From positions 27,918,282-27,982,281 of the forward strand of contig NC_059089.1 of the NCBI RefSeq assembly GCF_020497125.1: 64,000 nucleotides of DNA. The letters run 5' to 3'. This document shows positions 43,991 through 56,775 of the stretch, in pieces; position 1 is the stretch's first letter; every line of letters starts with the position of its first letter. Below the pieces are notes generated by a model. The model made no database searches and was not told the origin of the DNA. It was given only the letters and a program-made list of their open reading frames with translations. This DNA comes from Mauremys mutica. Its lineage: Eukaryota > Chordata > Testudines > Geoemydidae. The translations under genes were made by a program, and so were the position numbers.

Positions 43991-46900
43991 TTCAGGCCAA
44001 GCTATAATTCAAGAAAAGACATTCTGCTTCCATATCTCTCCTTGAAGTTCCAGTTGGATGCAATGCTGTTCACTTCTTACAGTAATGTTGTGCATTGTTG
44101 TGCAGTGCTGTTGAACAGCTGGCCCATTCCACTGCGGAGCTGGCTGCATTAGACACAGGAAGGCTATATTTTTACCTTTGGGTCCTGGGAACATATACAA
44201 CTTACGCTAGTTTTGATCTCATTATAGAGCCCTCTGACAATTGATTTTCAGCTTGCCATGTATGCTGTGAATACAGTCCCAATATGTCCCACAAGAGTTG
44301 GCCTTTTACCTAGCTTGCTACGTTTTCTATTAACTTCATTGCTGAATTTGGGGAAGGACTGTGGTATGCACAGCACTGTTAAAGTTCTGTGCTGCAGCAA
44401 TGCAAACACTTTCCCAAACCCTAATGCTCTAGGCAGGGGAAATAGTTACATATTTCCAAGGTTCTTGTGGGGAATACTTTGGAGGAATGTGTCGTCCACT
44501 GGGAGTTTCATAACCATTTCATCTAATTTTTCTTGATGTTTTGATCTTCCTTTTAAACAAGGCTTTTGTCATTAGCTTTCAAGAAGACAAGCTGCTAAGA
44601 CATTACACTCAGAAAGCTCCCACAGTTTGTGTCAATGCCATCTGATGGCTGATGGCTGACTTACCGTGCCGGCGAGGGATTGCCAGGCTCAGTTCCTTTG
44701 CCGCAGTAGTGATCCCCACTCCTGGCAGGCTCTGCAGGGGGGGCAATGCTTTGAATGGGCACAGGGGCTGCACTCCTACTGGCTCCTAGAATGGGGCAGG
44801 AAGCTTGCGGCATCACTGGACGCATGGGGCTGATTCAGTAGATGGAGGGCAGCCAACATGGCCTCTTCGCCATTACCAGCTTCATGTCCAACCAATAATT
44901 GCAACCGTGATCAATACGAGGTAAAAGAGTAGAGGGCCTGTGCACCAGGTAAGTCCCCATCCATCTCAAGAGCCCACTGCCCAGGGGTGAATTTCACCAC
45001 AAAGGAAGAGAGAAACTGACTGTATCCTGGCTAAAACAGCCCTGGTGCAGTCACCCCAAGCCTCTGTGCTGCCTGGAAGACAGGAGAGGTGGCTAAATGC
45101 AAAGCCAGGGAAGGCAAAGAGCTGGCTGGCACCAGAATACAAGGAAAAAATAAAGCCAATCTCTGGCTCCTTGGTGTGACACTGGTCCAGAGCCTTGCAG
45201 CATGGAGCAGCCTCCGTCTTGCTCCCAGGCCCAGGGCTCAGCAGGTGTGTTGTGATGGGGACGCGCTGGGCCTTGGGGGAGATGGAACAAAGGCCGAGGC
45301 ATCAGACTCTATGGAGGGGCTGACACAGGACTTAACTTTCACCCCCAGGGAGACTGTATGAGACCCCTGGAGACCAGACAGGCCAGGAGGGGGAAAGCTT
45401 GGGCTGTGACTCCAGAGCACATCACAATGATTCCTGAGGAGAATTTCTCTTCATGGTTCCTTACCAATATAGACCAGAGAAGCCACAAAAAAGGAGTGTG
45501 GTGAGAGTCCTCACGAGCCTCTGCTTTCCAGATGTCTGTACAGCTTGGAAGGGACATGTCGTAGGGGACAGAATGATAAAGCCATTCAGTGCTTGGGAGG
45601 ACTAACCAAGGGGGAGCCTGATGGTGCTGGTGGGCTATCCGTCGGCCACAGCTTGGAGCTCATGACGGGCAATGTACTAACTCAATGTGTTATACAAAAT
45701 TAACGCAGCTGGAATAATGTCCTTGGTGCAGCAACATATTGAATGAGGGAACTGCAACAGTGCATCTGGGCACCTCTTCCTCACACCATCCTTAAGTTGA
45801 AAGTTTTTGATACAATGATCATAGTTGGAACCTCTCTGGATCCTCCTTTTAATAAGCACTCCTCTCTTTGGGAAAAGCAGTATTTTCCTCCTTTTGATTT
45901 CTATCTGTTCCTGTCCTGGAGTTGGGAGGTTTCGGTTTGATATAATTCTTCCACACTGGTTTCTTCCCTTTCCCCGTTCAAGCTGTGAACAGGTATTTCC
46001 GCCTGAGTACAATCAAAGCCGCTACTAGAAAAGATAACGCTGAAAGAACAAAGGCTCTTCTGGAAGCCCAGCTGTGTGGATTGGAAGGATGGAAATCCAG
46101 GACTCGGCGCATAAGGCTTGCGGTAAATGCTGCCGTGAACATTTCTGGTTACTTCCCAGCAATCACAGGGAGAGATTAACTGCCGGAGTTAAACTGAGCT
46201 AAGTGACTGAAAACAACCTTTGACAAGCAGAGAAGCCCCCAAATCCAGGGGAGTGCAGGTTTCAGGAAAATCTCATTTAAATCTTCAAAAGAAACTTTCA
46301 CTGCATTTTTTGGCTGCCTGGGCTGAAGTCAAGAGCCTTGTGACATGTCTCCAACTGCATGTGCAAGATACAGAGAGCTCCCCCTTCACTTTGGATACAT
46401 GTGGCTCTCTGGAAAAGTAGGTAAAGAAACGTTTCCTTTCATGAGAGTCTTCTCTCTGCTTGGCTTGCAGAGGGCACGTCCAGTAGCTAGCTGTGCACTG
46501 CTTGGACTGGGTGAAGGATGATCCTTTCAGAGATGTTACTTCAGGACATTTTTCCCTTGCTTTCCTCAGAGACTTTGTAATGTATCACAGTCACCAGAGT
46601 GTCACAGTGACCAGGATATAACAGGGCAGGTCCTAAGGAGAGGGAGAGGCTCGATGACATTTCTTTTAATGGCAACATCTTGGGACAGGAATCTGCTTGA
46701 AAACATCTTTCCATGCTTGACACAGCCAGTGCGGCCAGCGGAGAGCCCAGCGTTGTGGGGAGGTTCTCTCTCCCCCTCCTTCCTGTACGTGTAACGTCTG
46801 TCACTCATTGCTCCGCTCTCCAGGTTAGCACTCGAAAACCAGTGTATTGGGGGAAGCCAAAGCTGAAATTCTGGAGCCAAAGTGAAAGGTGGGAGGCAAA

Positions 46901-47872
46901 AGAGTGAGGCCCCATTTTATAAACCAAAGAACACAAAGTGCTAATTGCACAATGTTGGAACTTGGGATCCATAAAATTACTTCCTAAGCACTTTGCCTCA
47001 GGCACAAGGTCTGTTCCAGGCCATTGAATTCCTGTCAAAAGAAATTCCACACCCATTAATTACCATATGACAGGTGCAAAGTAAAAACAGGAGACACTAG
47101 GCCACTCTCTGGTCTCCTCCATGATTAATGCCGTGAGGGGCTGTCACAGGCTGGGCTGCCATAGAATGGAGGCAAACATGTTAGCGCAATACTCCTGGAA
47201 AGTCCGTCAGGTTAGGAATGGGAACTGAGCCTGTCTAGCCAGGAGCAAGGCTGAGATGTGAGTAACTTTCGATCAGCAAAAGGCTTCCAATGACTCCGGT
47301 TCCCTCCAGAACAATACTAAGATGCATCTCAGCCTCCTTGAACATCCTCCAGCCCTCTGCTGAGCTCCATCTTCAACTTGTAATGCACATGGGCCAGTGA
47401 ACAACTGTTTGCACTGCTCATGCACAGGTCTGCCACCAAGCCAACAGCATGAAGAGCCTCTTGCATCTGATACCAAGAAGTCAACATAAACTGTCGAAGC
47501 AGCTAGCATTGGTAAAGGCAGATTTCTGAAAATAGCCCCAAATAAAGGCTCCAGCTTTGTTCCCTGGCTGTTAGCTGTGGTCCTGGTCAATATTTTCAAA
47601 CATTTCAACAACTTGCCAAGTATTTGTAAAAAGGTTTGCAATTCTTCCCCTCCTCACCAAAATTTAACAGATGTTACTGCGATGATTCTTTGTCCAAAAA
47701 ATGTTTGCTGGCCATGTGTTATTCAGCATTCAGCATTGTCCTGTTCAAATGTTTGTCACACAGTCCAGGTGAAGAAAGGGTACCATGTGAAAAGTGACCA
47801 GTCACATACTGTGAATAATGGACAACGGATATTCCAAGTGAACAATTCACACACAGGCTGCAGGCACAGAAG
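43991..47872. other. Long unique stretch
   Basis: No repeat family or gene recognised in 3.9 kb. Open frames up to 122 codons (antisense 47273-47641) show no domain. A splice-like pair (acceptor near 44880, donor CAG|GTAAGT near 44949) encloses no open frame. Confidence 0.4.
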
Positions 47873-47980
47873 CTAAGCATTTAAATCCATATTTAGACAC
47901 CTAAATTAGTGACCTGATTTTCAAAAGTGCTGTGCACACCCCTGCTCCCGCTGAGGAGTCCAGGAGCGGGCACAGTACAA
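47873..47980. repeat. Palindromic MITE-like repeat, one and a half arms
   Basis: 'atttaaatccatatttagac', 'acctaaattagtgacctgat' and 'tttcaaaagtgctgtgcaca', then 'aggagcgggcacagtac', match a palindromic family with 'ggcctgattttca...gtgctgagcacc' arms. The outer right arm is missing. Confidence 0.55.
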
Positions 47981-48321
47981 TTATTCTTGGTAAATGAAAA
48001 GGTAAAGATCTAAGATAGGGAACAATATTTGTTCATAAAATACTTATGATAGAACTGCTGAGAGTTAGTTCGGTGCTGCACAAAGTGAAGTCTCGGGAGC
48101 CCCAGCCAGCCCATTCCTGTAGCTGACTTGCCAGCACATTCTCCCCTTTGCAATGTATTGAACAGGGCTGATGACAGCTCAGATGCTGCCACAACTCAGA
48201 TCATAAGCACAGGAACACTTAAAAAAAGTCACATTAGCCAGTAACATTCTGCAGTAGGGTCTGATGGGACAAATTCAGCCCACTCTGAGCTGATGCCTCT
48301 CTGTTCTTAGGTTGAGTCTGT
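47981..48321. other. Unique sequence
   Basis: Nothing recognised. Confidence 0.35.
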
Positions 48322-48428
48322 CGTATGAGTGGCTAGACTGGATCTGACCAGGAGTCCATCTAGTTCAGAGTCCTGTCTCCTGCCATGTTCTGAACCAGCC
48401 ACTTCTGAGGAAGAAGCCCTGCTGCAGG
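48322..48428 (-). repeat. CR1-type LINE fragment, antisense
   Basis: 'gtggctagactggatctgac', 'caggagtccatctagttcag' and 'agtcctgtctcctgccat' correspond to the antisense CR1 phrase 'ggccatactgggtcagacc', 'aaaggtccatctagcccag', 'tatcctgtctt'. Confidence 0.7.
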
Positions 48429-49433
48429 TAGCGAGGGGACTAACATGCCCCATAATATATTATGTAGGTGTCACTCTAGAAAAGGCATCATTGGGCATGC
48501 CTCTGCCTCTGCAAATTATACTGCTGAAGGAGAGCTGTAAACCCACTTCTTCTCAGCTATTCCTGGCAAGAGGCTCTCCTGCCCGTACAGCTTGTGAGAC
48601 AGGAATGTGTTGTGGTATGTATTAAAGTGCAGTAAATGATGCATTTAGCTACATGGAGTTTACACATCATGAATGATTTATTCATTTATAAATACACCAA
48701 ACTCCACAAACATTACCTTCTGGTTGTTTAGTTTCCTGTAATTTATTGCTTCATTATTATTTAATACACAAATTATGTCATCCAAGAAGTTAAAAATATT
48801 TATTCCATTTGCTTTGTTCATACTCATTAAAAATCAGCGGAAACAGAGTTTTTGCGCTCTAACGCAGCGGCAGCCTGCCGCACAAAACTGGCTGGCTGCG
48901 TCCAATAAGGCTTCACACTCCGGAAGCATCTGCTCCACCTACTCAAAGGCCCGGCTTCTTTGGAGCTGCTGAATAGGATATGTAACAAGTTGTGTTTTCT
49001 CTGGCCTTTGGAAGCCAGTGCTGGAAGTTGTAGAAGGTGCAAACTGCGTTGGGTCCAACCCTTAAGAACCAGATGTTGGATTTTTTTAAATCTCTAAAGT
49101 ACTCGCATCCCCAGTCAGAATTACTAATTGCCTCCAATGCCTTTACACTAGCAGAGAATTTGGCCTAGTTTTTTTTGAGCAACACTGACTTGAAATGAAT
49201 ATTCCATTTATTTCTCTGCCAACAGCTGTCAGGGCTCTGCTCTCCCCCTTCCTTGAACCCTGAAGCAGAGGGAAGAATTCAGAAGATGCAGCTGCAAGTC
49301 CTGCTTTAGGTGTGATTGTTGTTGTATATGTGCACGGTGGCTTCACAAACATGGGTAGGCAAGACGCCTGCCCCCAGAGACTTACAGAACACATAAGGGA
49401 GGAGTTCCACTAGCAGGAGCAGACTAGATCAGT
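48429..49433. other. Unique sequence, AT-rich 48600-48830
   Basis: No gene or repeat recognised. The AT-rich block contains 'gaatgatttattcatttat' and similar homeobox-type cores. Confidence 0.35.
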
Positions 49434-49441
49434 GTCTAGAT

Positions 49442-49738
49442 CAGTGGTCCCCCACCTTTTTCGCCTGGCGAGTCACGGAGGACTGTGGCAGCGGACGAGC
49501 ATCCGCCGAAATTCTGCCGACAAGTGGCAACGTCAATAGGTGTCACCGCCAAAATGCTGCCGACAAGTAGCCTCATCCAGAGGCGTCACCACCGAAATAC
49601 CGCCAAAAATCGGCGGCATTTCGGCAGCGACGCCTCTGGATGATGCAGATTGTCGGCGGCATTTCAGCAGATGCTCGTTGCTGGCCAGTACGCGGGCGCA
49701 CTTAGACTCCCTGGCGGGCGCCATGCTGGGAGCCCCTG
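49442..49738. mobile_element. hAT-type MITE, 297 bp (cagtggtcccc family)
   Basis: Starts cagtggtcccccaccttttt and ends gctgggagcccctg, a decayed inverted repeat. Flanking 8-mers gtctagat (49434-49441) and ctctagat (49739-49746) match at 7 of 8. The interior is GC-rich with repeated 'gccgaaat', 'gccgacaagt' and 'cggcatttc' units in both orientations, which form internal hairpins. The Charlie-like 'cagtggtccccaacc' end is a common hAT terminus. Confidence 0.82.
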
Positions 49739-49746
49739 CTCTAGAT

Positions 49747-50201
49747 ATACATCATTTGTCTCTGTGGTGGTGCAGCACGCTCCAGAAATTGCATCGCGTC
49801 AACAAAAATTCTAACCAGCTTCTGTTTGTTCCCTTCCCCATTTTCTTGGGCGCTTAGAGGGGTGGGTTGGTTGGTTTTGTTTCTGCTTTTTTCCCCAGTC
49901 TCTCAGTCAGCAAGATTCACCACTCAGACACTGTCTCTCCTGTCTTCATGCCCCCCCATTTGCCCTGCCAGCACAATGTGCACGGGGAAGAGGAATGTCC
50001 ACACTGGGTGCATGGGGGCACACGACAATTGCCCAGAAAGCTAGTGCTGAAGTTCTGAAGCGGAGGGGTCACTCAGCATGAGGAGGCCAGCCAAGAAACC
50101 AGTCATTTGACAGGAGGCTAGTCACTGGCTAAGCAAGCAAGAATGAATGGTCTGTTTTCAACATGGCTGCTGGGACATGGATGTTACAACAGGCACATCT
50201 T
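49747..50201. other. Unique sequence
   Basis: Nothing recognised. Confidence 0.35.
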
Positions 50202-50209
50202 ACTACCGC

Positions 50210-50499
50210 CAGGGCTGGCTTCAGCTTTTCTGCTGCCGCAAGCGGCAAAAAAAACAACAACAAAAAACCCCCAAAACAAGTGGCGGCACTTCGGCAGCAG
50301 CTTAATCGCGCCGCTTCTTCGAGGCAGTTTGGCGGCAGGTCCCCCCCTCGTCCTCTTCGGCGGCAGCTCAAAGAGGAAGAGAGGGAATGAGGGACCCGCC
50401 GCTGAATTGCCACCGAAGACCCAGACATGCCGCCCTGATACCGGATGGAGTGCCGCCCCAAGCACCTGCTTCCTACGCTGGTGCCTGGATCCAGTCCTG
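50210..50499. mobile_element. hAT-type MITE, 290 bp (cagggccggc family)
   Basis: Starts cagggctggcttcagctttt and ends tgcctggatccagtcctg. Its 'gccgccccaagcacctgctt' near the right end is shared with the nested element at 23249-23615. Flanking 8-mers actaccgc (50202-50209) and actacaat (50500-50507) match at 5 of 8, suggesting an older insertion. A local A/C-rich expansion follows 'gcaagcggc'. Confidence 0.75.
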
Positions 50500-50602
50500 A
50501 CTACAATACAGAAATAACAAGAACCAGAGTAGCTAGAAATGCGTCTCTTACCTCAGGAGCTCCCCTCTAGTCCTTGCCATGCACTAAGGCAGAGTGTTCC
50601 TC

Positions 50603-50845
50603 GGGTCTGGCCTACACAGGGAACAGGGGCTGGTCTGACTCTTTTCATCAGGGTTGCGATTTTTTAAAAACTGAAATGATGATGCTAGTATAAGCCCTCG
50701 TGTGGATGCAGCTACACTGGTATAAAGGTGCTTATACTGGCATAGTTCCCCTTCCTGCCTGGGAATAGTTATATCAGCATAAAGCACCTGTATGCACATC
50801 AGAGGCTACCGTTTAAGCAGCACAACTTCCTAGTGTAGACAAGGC
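50603..50845. mobile_element. MITE-like repeat, about 240 bp (ggtctacac...gtagacaaggc family)
   Basis: Left end 'gggtctggcctacacagg' and right end 'ctagtgtagacaaggc' are imperfect inverted repeats. Inside, 'ctacactggtataaaggtgc' and 'gcataaagcacctg' are also mirrored around 'tggcatagttcccctt'. Superfamily not determined. Confidence 0.6.
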
Positions 50846-51640
50846 ATTACTGGGCAGCCAGTTTTCTATGTCAAAAGTGATAAAATCTTTTCTCCTTCTG
50901 TGCTAAGCTCTGATTGAAGCATATCGTCTTATGGAGTGAACCCGGAGCACTGTTGGGGCGTTCTCCTGAGAACACATACCACATAGACTGATAAAGTAAT
51001 ATTGATAATTAACAAATAACATCACACACACCAAGAAATTGCACAGAGCAGTTACTTCATCCACCCCTGGACCAGAGCTGTTCTCTCTGGCTTCTTTGAC
51101 TGATGGAGAAGTTCAAAGGTAAAACCAGGTACAAAACGATGTTTGTTTTCTAATGCTCATTTCTCCTAACTGCCTCAGACCACAGCCTAACACAGGCAAC
51201 AAAGAGCTGCTGAGAAACCTTATTGTTGCTAGAAAAGCCCTTCTGGGAACCCTCCCGCCACAAGGAGAGACGGGTAGGGTGCTGTGCAGTAGAGAAATAT
51301 CTTACAGTAAACAGAGTATTTTTATATTAAACCATTAAAAAGACCCCTGAGGGAAGCCCTAAGTAGATATTGCATTTTACTTTGAATTCCTGTTTTGACT
51401 TGACTCTATAACAAAACCATGTTTTCTGTATTTAAGCAGATACAGTAAAGGAAAGGTCATGACTGGTGCTGACACTGAAATCTCATTTGGCTCATAGGTT
51501 CCCCTAGGGTCTTTTTGCTGTGTGCTACTATAAACATATTTCAAAGTACAACCCTAAATGTCATGCCTTAATAGACAGCTGCATTTCCAGTATTTCTTGG
51601 ATTTCCTGGAATACCGGCCTGTGCTTTCGTAGAGACATGG
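50846..51640. other. Unique AT-rich sequence
   Basis: No gene or repeat recognised. Confidence 0.35.
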
Positions 51641-51735
51641 GGGTTGATTCTGCGCTCCCGCACACCAGGATAAATCAGGAGTTACTGAGACCAATGGAAT
51701 GATACTAGTTTAAAAATCAGAACCAAGCCAGTGCA
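51641..51735. repeat. Palindromic MITE-like repeat (gggctgattctg family), eroded
   Basis: 'gggttgattctgcgctcccg', 'ccaggataaatcaggagtta' and 'ctagtttaaaaatcagaacc' keep the mirrored 'gattctg...taaatcaggagttac...aatcagaa' order. Related to 16651-16740. Confidence 0.5.
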
Positions 51736-52949
51736 AAGTGAGAGGAGACTCAGGTTCATTACAGATTCGCTTTGTGAAATAATCACCTGTGTCTCTTCAT
51801 TGTGATCAAGCCCCGTACACGTTAGATACGTATCTGTGATAACTCAGAACAACAAACTAGAGGCCTGTGGTGACTGTCTAGAAACAGGCATGGAATCAGG
51901 ATGTGGTAATTCATGCCTAGCAAATCCCTGAATAGTCACAATTGTGCTCTGGTTTGAATGCTTCTCTGAATCAACTGGACCTCTTACATCTGCAGAATGA
52001 GGCTTGAAATCTCACCAGATTAATCTACCCTAGGATGTTCTGCTGTGGCCTCTGATGGAGCAGGGAAATGAAGGGCAACCAGGATGCAAAATAATAAAGT
52101 TTGAAGGGAGTCTGGGCTTTTTCGATCCTCTTAAAAGCTTTTGGCCGGTTCTCATTTACCTGAACTGCTTTGCTTGTCCCTTCCCACACCAGGGATCAAG
52201 CTTGTTGTATTGTAAAGATACATTGGTTGTATTTTTCATTGAGGTCTCTGCCACACACGTTCTGCTGTGGAATTGGACTCTTCAACAGTGAATTTCTTTT
52301 TAGGAGGCATTTCAGATCTAATAGAGTATTTACGACACTCTCTCCACTGGTCTCTAATATTGAAGTCTCCCAATAGGCGAGGTCTTTCTCCCCTAATTCT
52401 GCTTTCCAGCGTTAGGAGGGCGATGGAATTGAGTAGATAGCCTTATGTACAGGAGATTTTCTGTATATTAATTTCATGAGATTCATTTTTCAGTTTCTGG
52501 ATAAAAATGGTTTGTATGTGGGCACCTGGGCAAGTAACATGGGACAGAGGATCAGTAAGATTCTTTCCTCTCTTCTCAGCGGAGCTGTGATTTATGGTCA
52601 GTTTGTGTTGTGTGCACTGTATGCACCTTTATTTTTCTCTTAGCTGCTATAAGAATTAAAGATTTAGGTATATACAGCCAAGGTACTACCAATTTTATGT
52701 ACTAGCATTTCACTTCCATGATCAGGCTATAAATCCAGCTTTTTCAGCAGGTCTATAAATTACTTGTGTATCAACAGGGCTGTTATGGGTCAACTAAGCA
52801 AAGCCAGATAAACCTTTTAGTAGTTCACACTGCGCCTGTTATCATAAACCTCTCAAGTGCTCTTCAAGACTATTTTGTTCTATGTCTTTATTTGAAGTCA
52901 AACCTGCCTTCAGCATGACTGCAGCAAAGGCTTCTCCTACTAATGTGAG
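51736..52949. other. Unique AT-rich sequence
   Basis: No gene or repeat recognised; frames are at most 78 codons. Confidence 0.35.
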
Positions 52950-53345
52950 GATCCAGGGGCTAGGAACCAGATCTACAGAGCCTGGGACTGCTGAGATTCC
53001 CACAGTGCCCCGGGGAGGCTATGCCAGGGCCCAGCCCTGTGGAGATCAGGTGCTGCCAGAAGTGCCACCCAAAAGACCAGAGTGGTGGTACCCTGCAGCC
53101 CTCTGATTGGCCATGCACCCTATTTAACCTTTGGGCTGCCCTGAGAAGTTGTTTGGACAACCACACGGATTTTGGCCTGCTGCAATACCAGACTTTGTTT
53201 GATCTCAGGTCTCTGACCCTGGCCTGACTCTGACCCGGACTCTTGTTTATGGGACCTGGATAGTGATTCCTCCAACCCCTGCTCGGTGATTACCATCTGT
53301 AGTAGGCAGACCTCAGCCCAGCTGTGACCGCTAGGCCAGAGTGCC
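52950..53345 (+). repeat. Possible solo LTR or promoter-bearing repeat
   Basis: A reverse CCAAT box (gattgg, 53104-53109) is followed by 'ccatgcaccctatttaacct', with a TATA-like tatttaa at 53121-53127. Downstream is a C/T-rich 'tctgaccctggcctgactct' and 'cccagctgtgaccgctaggc'. This promoter-then-pyrimidine-rich build, and the last phrase, recall LTRs of turtle Gypsy-like elements. Termini, target duplication and internal region were not found, so the class is tentative. Confidence 0.35.
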
Positions 53346-53968
53346 TGCACAACTAAAGACTTCCTGGCTATGAGGATTAGCCAGTGCTTGTCTAGTTAGC
53401 TGGTGGCAGTCTGCTTTTAAGTCATTTCTGAAGAAAGGTCACTGTTGTCCCCTTCCTGCAGATGGATGCGACACCCACTGGATTTGAGATTTTTAAAAGT
53501 ACAACTTTAATTTCACCTGTTAATTCTGGGCTCTGAAATGCAGCCTGGCTGTGATTGCTGGGGCATGTATGATTGATGATTTGTAATGTGTTACTGCAGC
53601 TATTGACAGGAAGCCCCTGGAAATATAAGAGGTACGTCTCCAGGAGAGTCAGCTCTGGAAAAGCTAGAGACTCATGATAGAAAATAACAGGAAAACGTTT
53701 TAAATGCAAACGTTCCCATGGAAAGGGCGAAACTTGTTGTGCTGCATCTGTCAACTTACTCCATCTCCCACACTGGACACCCTTCTAGATTTCACTTGTG
53801 CTTTAATAGAACCCACCTGTTAACCCTCAGCTGATACTGTTGGTAAACCAGTCTGACTGAAGCTGAAATACTGGATATTATACACATACCTATTTGTTCC
53901 CTCTCGCTTACATGGGTGCTCAAAATTCTTGTGCGGCAGTGTAATGAGAAACGGGATACTTATCATTA
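53346..53968. other. Unique sequence
   Basis: Nothing recognised; an antisense frame of 110 codons (53422-53754) shows no domain. Confidence 0.35.
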
Positions 53969-54135
53969 CCACTATTATTGATTGGTATTATCATAGCACC
54001 TGAAGACACAGGTCAGGGTTAGGGATCCTCGGATGATATACAAATACATAGGCATGTACGATTCATGCCCCTAGGAGCTCACAAGACACAATAAGTGTGT
54101 GAGATAGGAGGCAAGCTGGGATAGGCTGAGGGCAA
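53969..54135 (-). repeat. L2-type LINE/SINE 3' tail, antisense
   Basis: 'ccactattattgattggtat', 'tatcatagcacctgaagaca', 'gatatacaaatacataggca', 'gcccctaggagctcacaaga' and a tail of 'gggataggctgagggc' follow the reverse-complemented L2-type end ('attattattatagcgcctag...tgtacaaacacata...gccccaaagagctt'). Confidence 0.6.
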
Positions 54136-56775
54136 CAGTAATAGGATCACATGATTACAGAATTAGCCTATGTGCCTGGACTAATGCTTCCAAACCATTT
54201 CAACAATCTCAGCAGCATGTGGAATCCTTCTACCTGCCTTCCATATCCTGTTCAATATTTCAGAGGCTCACTTATTCTGCTCACTGCAAAAAGCGAAAAT
54301 AGTTTTGTAGTTTAAATGGAAGCAAATAATTGATGTCACATGGCATTTTCTTTGCATTAATTAGCAATTTACTGAACAAATATTGCTATGTAAACCAACA
54401 ATCAGTATCTTATAATTAAAAGCGTGTTCATATTTATATGTATTCTCTTTCCCCTGAAGTTAAAACCCTTGGAAAAACATGGTCTACAAATGCTGCTAAA
54501 TTGGAAAAGAGTGTGATCTTAAAGAAATGGGGGTGAAATAAGTAAAACATTTTGTCTTTTATATAGATTACCTGAATAATAAAACAGGTCAAACCATAAA
54601 ATATTTAGACTTAGATCTAAATCAGAGTGAAGGTTAAAGATAAATTAATGAAATTAATGTTGTGTGATATAATCTTTGAGTCTCTTGCGTTTAGATCCCT
54701 CTTGTCAAGCCCCATTCCAAATTAACCACATTTGATTCACCCTAAAGATTCTAAGACTTCACATGCTGTACGAATATTAAACAAACTTTCCAAGTGCTGC
54801 CAAAGCTTCTAAAATCGGTCTGAGAATAACAGTGGCAGGAACCCCAGGTCTTGATAAGGCCTTAGGACAATGGCATTTTTATTAAACTGACATGGAAATA
54901 AATGTTCAGGTTATTTGCTGTCTCCAAAGAGTTAACTCCAGAAGACACACTTCTGCACTGAACTTTCCCTGGTGGAAGGACTTCTAATCTTCATTAATAT
55001 TTAAAAATGAAGCATTGTATAATCTCAGTAGGATACCAGACATATGAGGACAAATTAATCCCTGGGGTTACTGTTGAACTCAGATGAGTTACACCATAGA
55101 TGAATTTGGCCAGCTCTTCACTGGTTTAAAAAAAATGGGATTAGGGAGCAGGATTCCTGGGTTTTTTCTGTAATGTGTTTGGTATTCAGATTTCACCACC
55201 AAATACAGAATTACTAGGAGGTTGGTCGTTTCTGAGCAGTTTGAAATAAGTAGTTGAAGGTGTATTGGTTAGTTTTACGTGTTCACACGGTATTATCTGT
55301 GCACTGATTGGATGAGCATAATGCTGAGTTCAGGCATCTGGCATGAACATACATATGCTTAGAAATTGCTTTTGAGAATATTCTCTAATATTTGCTTAAA
55401 AGCTTTTGTTGCACATTCCCGATTGCTCACTAGGACGTTGGTGGATAGCAAAACCAGGGGCAGGGACACTTATGGATTATTATTAGTTTTTTAAGCCTTC
55501 TGATCTCATGACACCAGTTATTGTTAATGCAAGTGTCACAACACCCTGCTCTCTGGGAGCACCCTGGCTGCTGCAAACTGAAAGGAGCTGGGCTCCAAGT
55601 CATCCCAGAAACTCACTCCGTGAATAAAGCACACAATGTGCGGAGGGCAAGGGGACGGCGCCCCATCTCTCACAGGTGTGGTGAAGCAGAGGGATTGTTC
55701 TCTGCACCCTTCAGACATTGTTTGCAGTGTTGCTGAGGCCTTGTTGTGCCAGATATTACCCCACCTGCCATGTTCCCCTCACACGTTGTTATGCCAGGAA
55801 TGGCCAGCTTCTAGCACTTTTGAGCAAGGTGATTAAGAATAACTGGGCGGGTATGTCAGATACAATTCAAGAGGCTCACTGTGGCAAGTGAGTGATTTGA
55901 ATGTATGAACCTCTTGTTTCAGCACTGGCATTACACAGGAAGTGTGCACTGACTCTTGTAAAATCCCTTCCTTAAGACAGTTTCATGGGGGGGGGGGTGA
56001 CAGGGGGACAGAGGATCCACAACTGTCATTAGAGTTGCAGTAACCCATTATCCTCTCCCTTTCCTATCACAGCACCATGACTTATCATAAATTACTGGCA
56101 TTATAACACCAAGCTCCATAGGTCAAATCCAAGCCATGTAGGAGTTTCACCGGAGTAAAGAGAGTGGACGAGTGTGGGATCTGGGCACATTCTGTGTTTG
56201 TGTGCCATTTTCCTAATGCCAAAGCCTGCAAAATTTCTAACCCTCAAGATTTCCCCTGGCCTAGCAAAAAAAACCTGGCCAGTGTTAAAGACTATTACAC
56301 AGCACACAAGTGGATAAAAGGCCTGGTATTCCGGTACCTAAAGCACAACCTGGCTTTCACTGAAGAGACCTTTAGAGAGGAGAGGCTAGTGTGCAGTTAA
56401 AGATTAAAACCCAGCCTTCTGCTCTTCTGCCTGAGAGTCCTTCGTGACTCCCCGGTGACATCACATTCATCTCACTGTATTTGAAAAATGCATTTAAATG
56501 TCAAAACTAAAGTACCCAAACAATGGCTCCTTAACACACTAACTGTTAACACACTGCTTAGCCAAATGCCTTCAAGACACACGGGACCAACTCTATCCAT
56601 AAAATATACCACAAGTAATACACTACGTCCCAGAGGAAATAAGTACTTTATTCTGTAGCTCTCTGACTTTTCTTTTTTAAGCTCACTTTGAGGACAAGTT
56701 CCACTGCAAGAGTGGAAATCAATTTCAAATACCTTTTCCATAGCATTTGCTCCTGGTGCCTAAAGGTACACTCAC
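54136..56775. other. Unique sequence, CNE-like at 54290-54960
   Basis: The block 54290-54960 is AT-rich and repeat-free. It has an octamer/homeodomain-type composite 'tttgcattaattagcaa' at 54351-54367 and further ATTA cores. A MITE remnant lies at 55060-55122 ('gagttacaccatagatgaat', 'ttggcc'). A run of 11 G is at 55987-55997. No gene recognised. Confidence 0.4.

Noticed and set aside
44880..44955. Exon-like segment with CAG|GTAAGT donor
   Set aside because: All three frames have stops and there is no supporting context.
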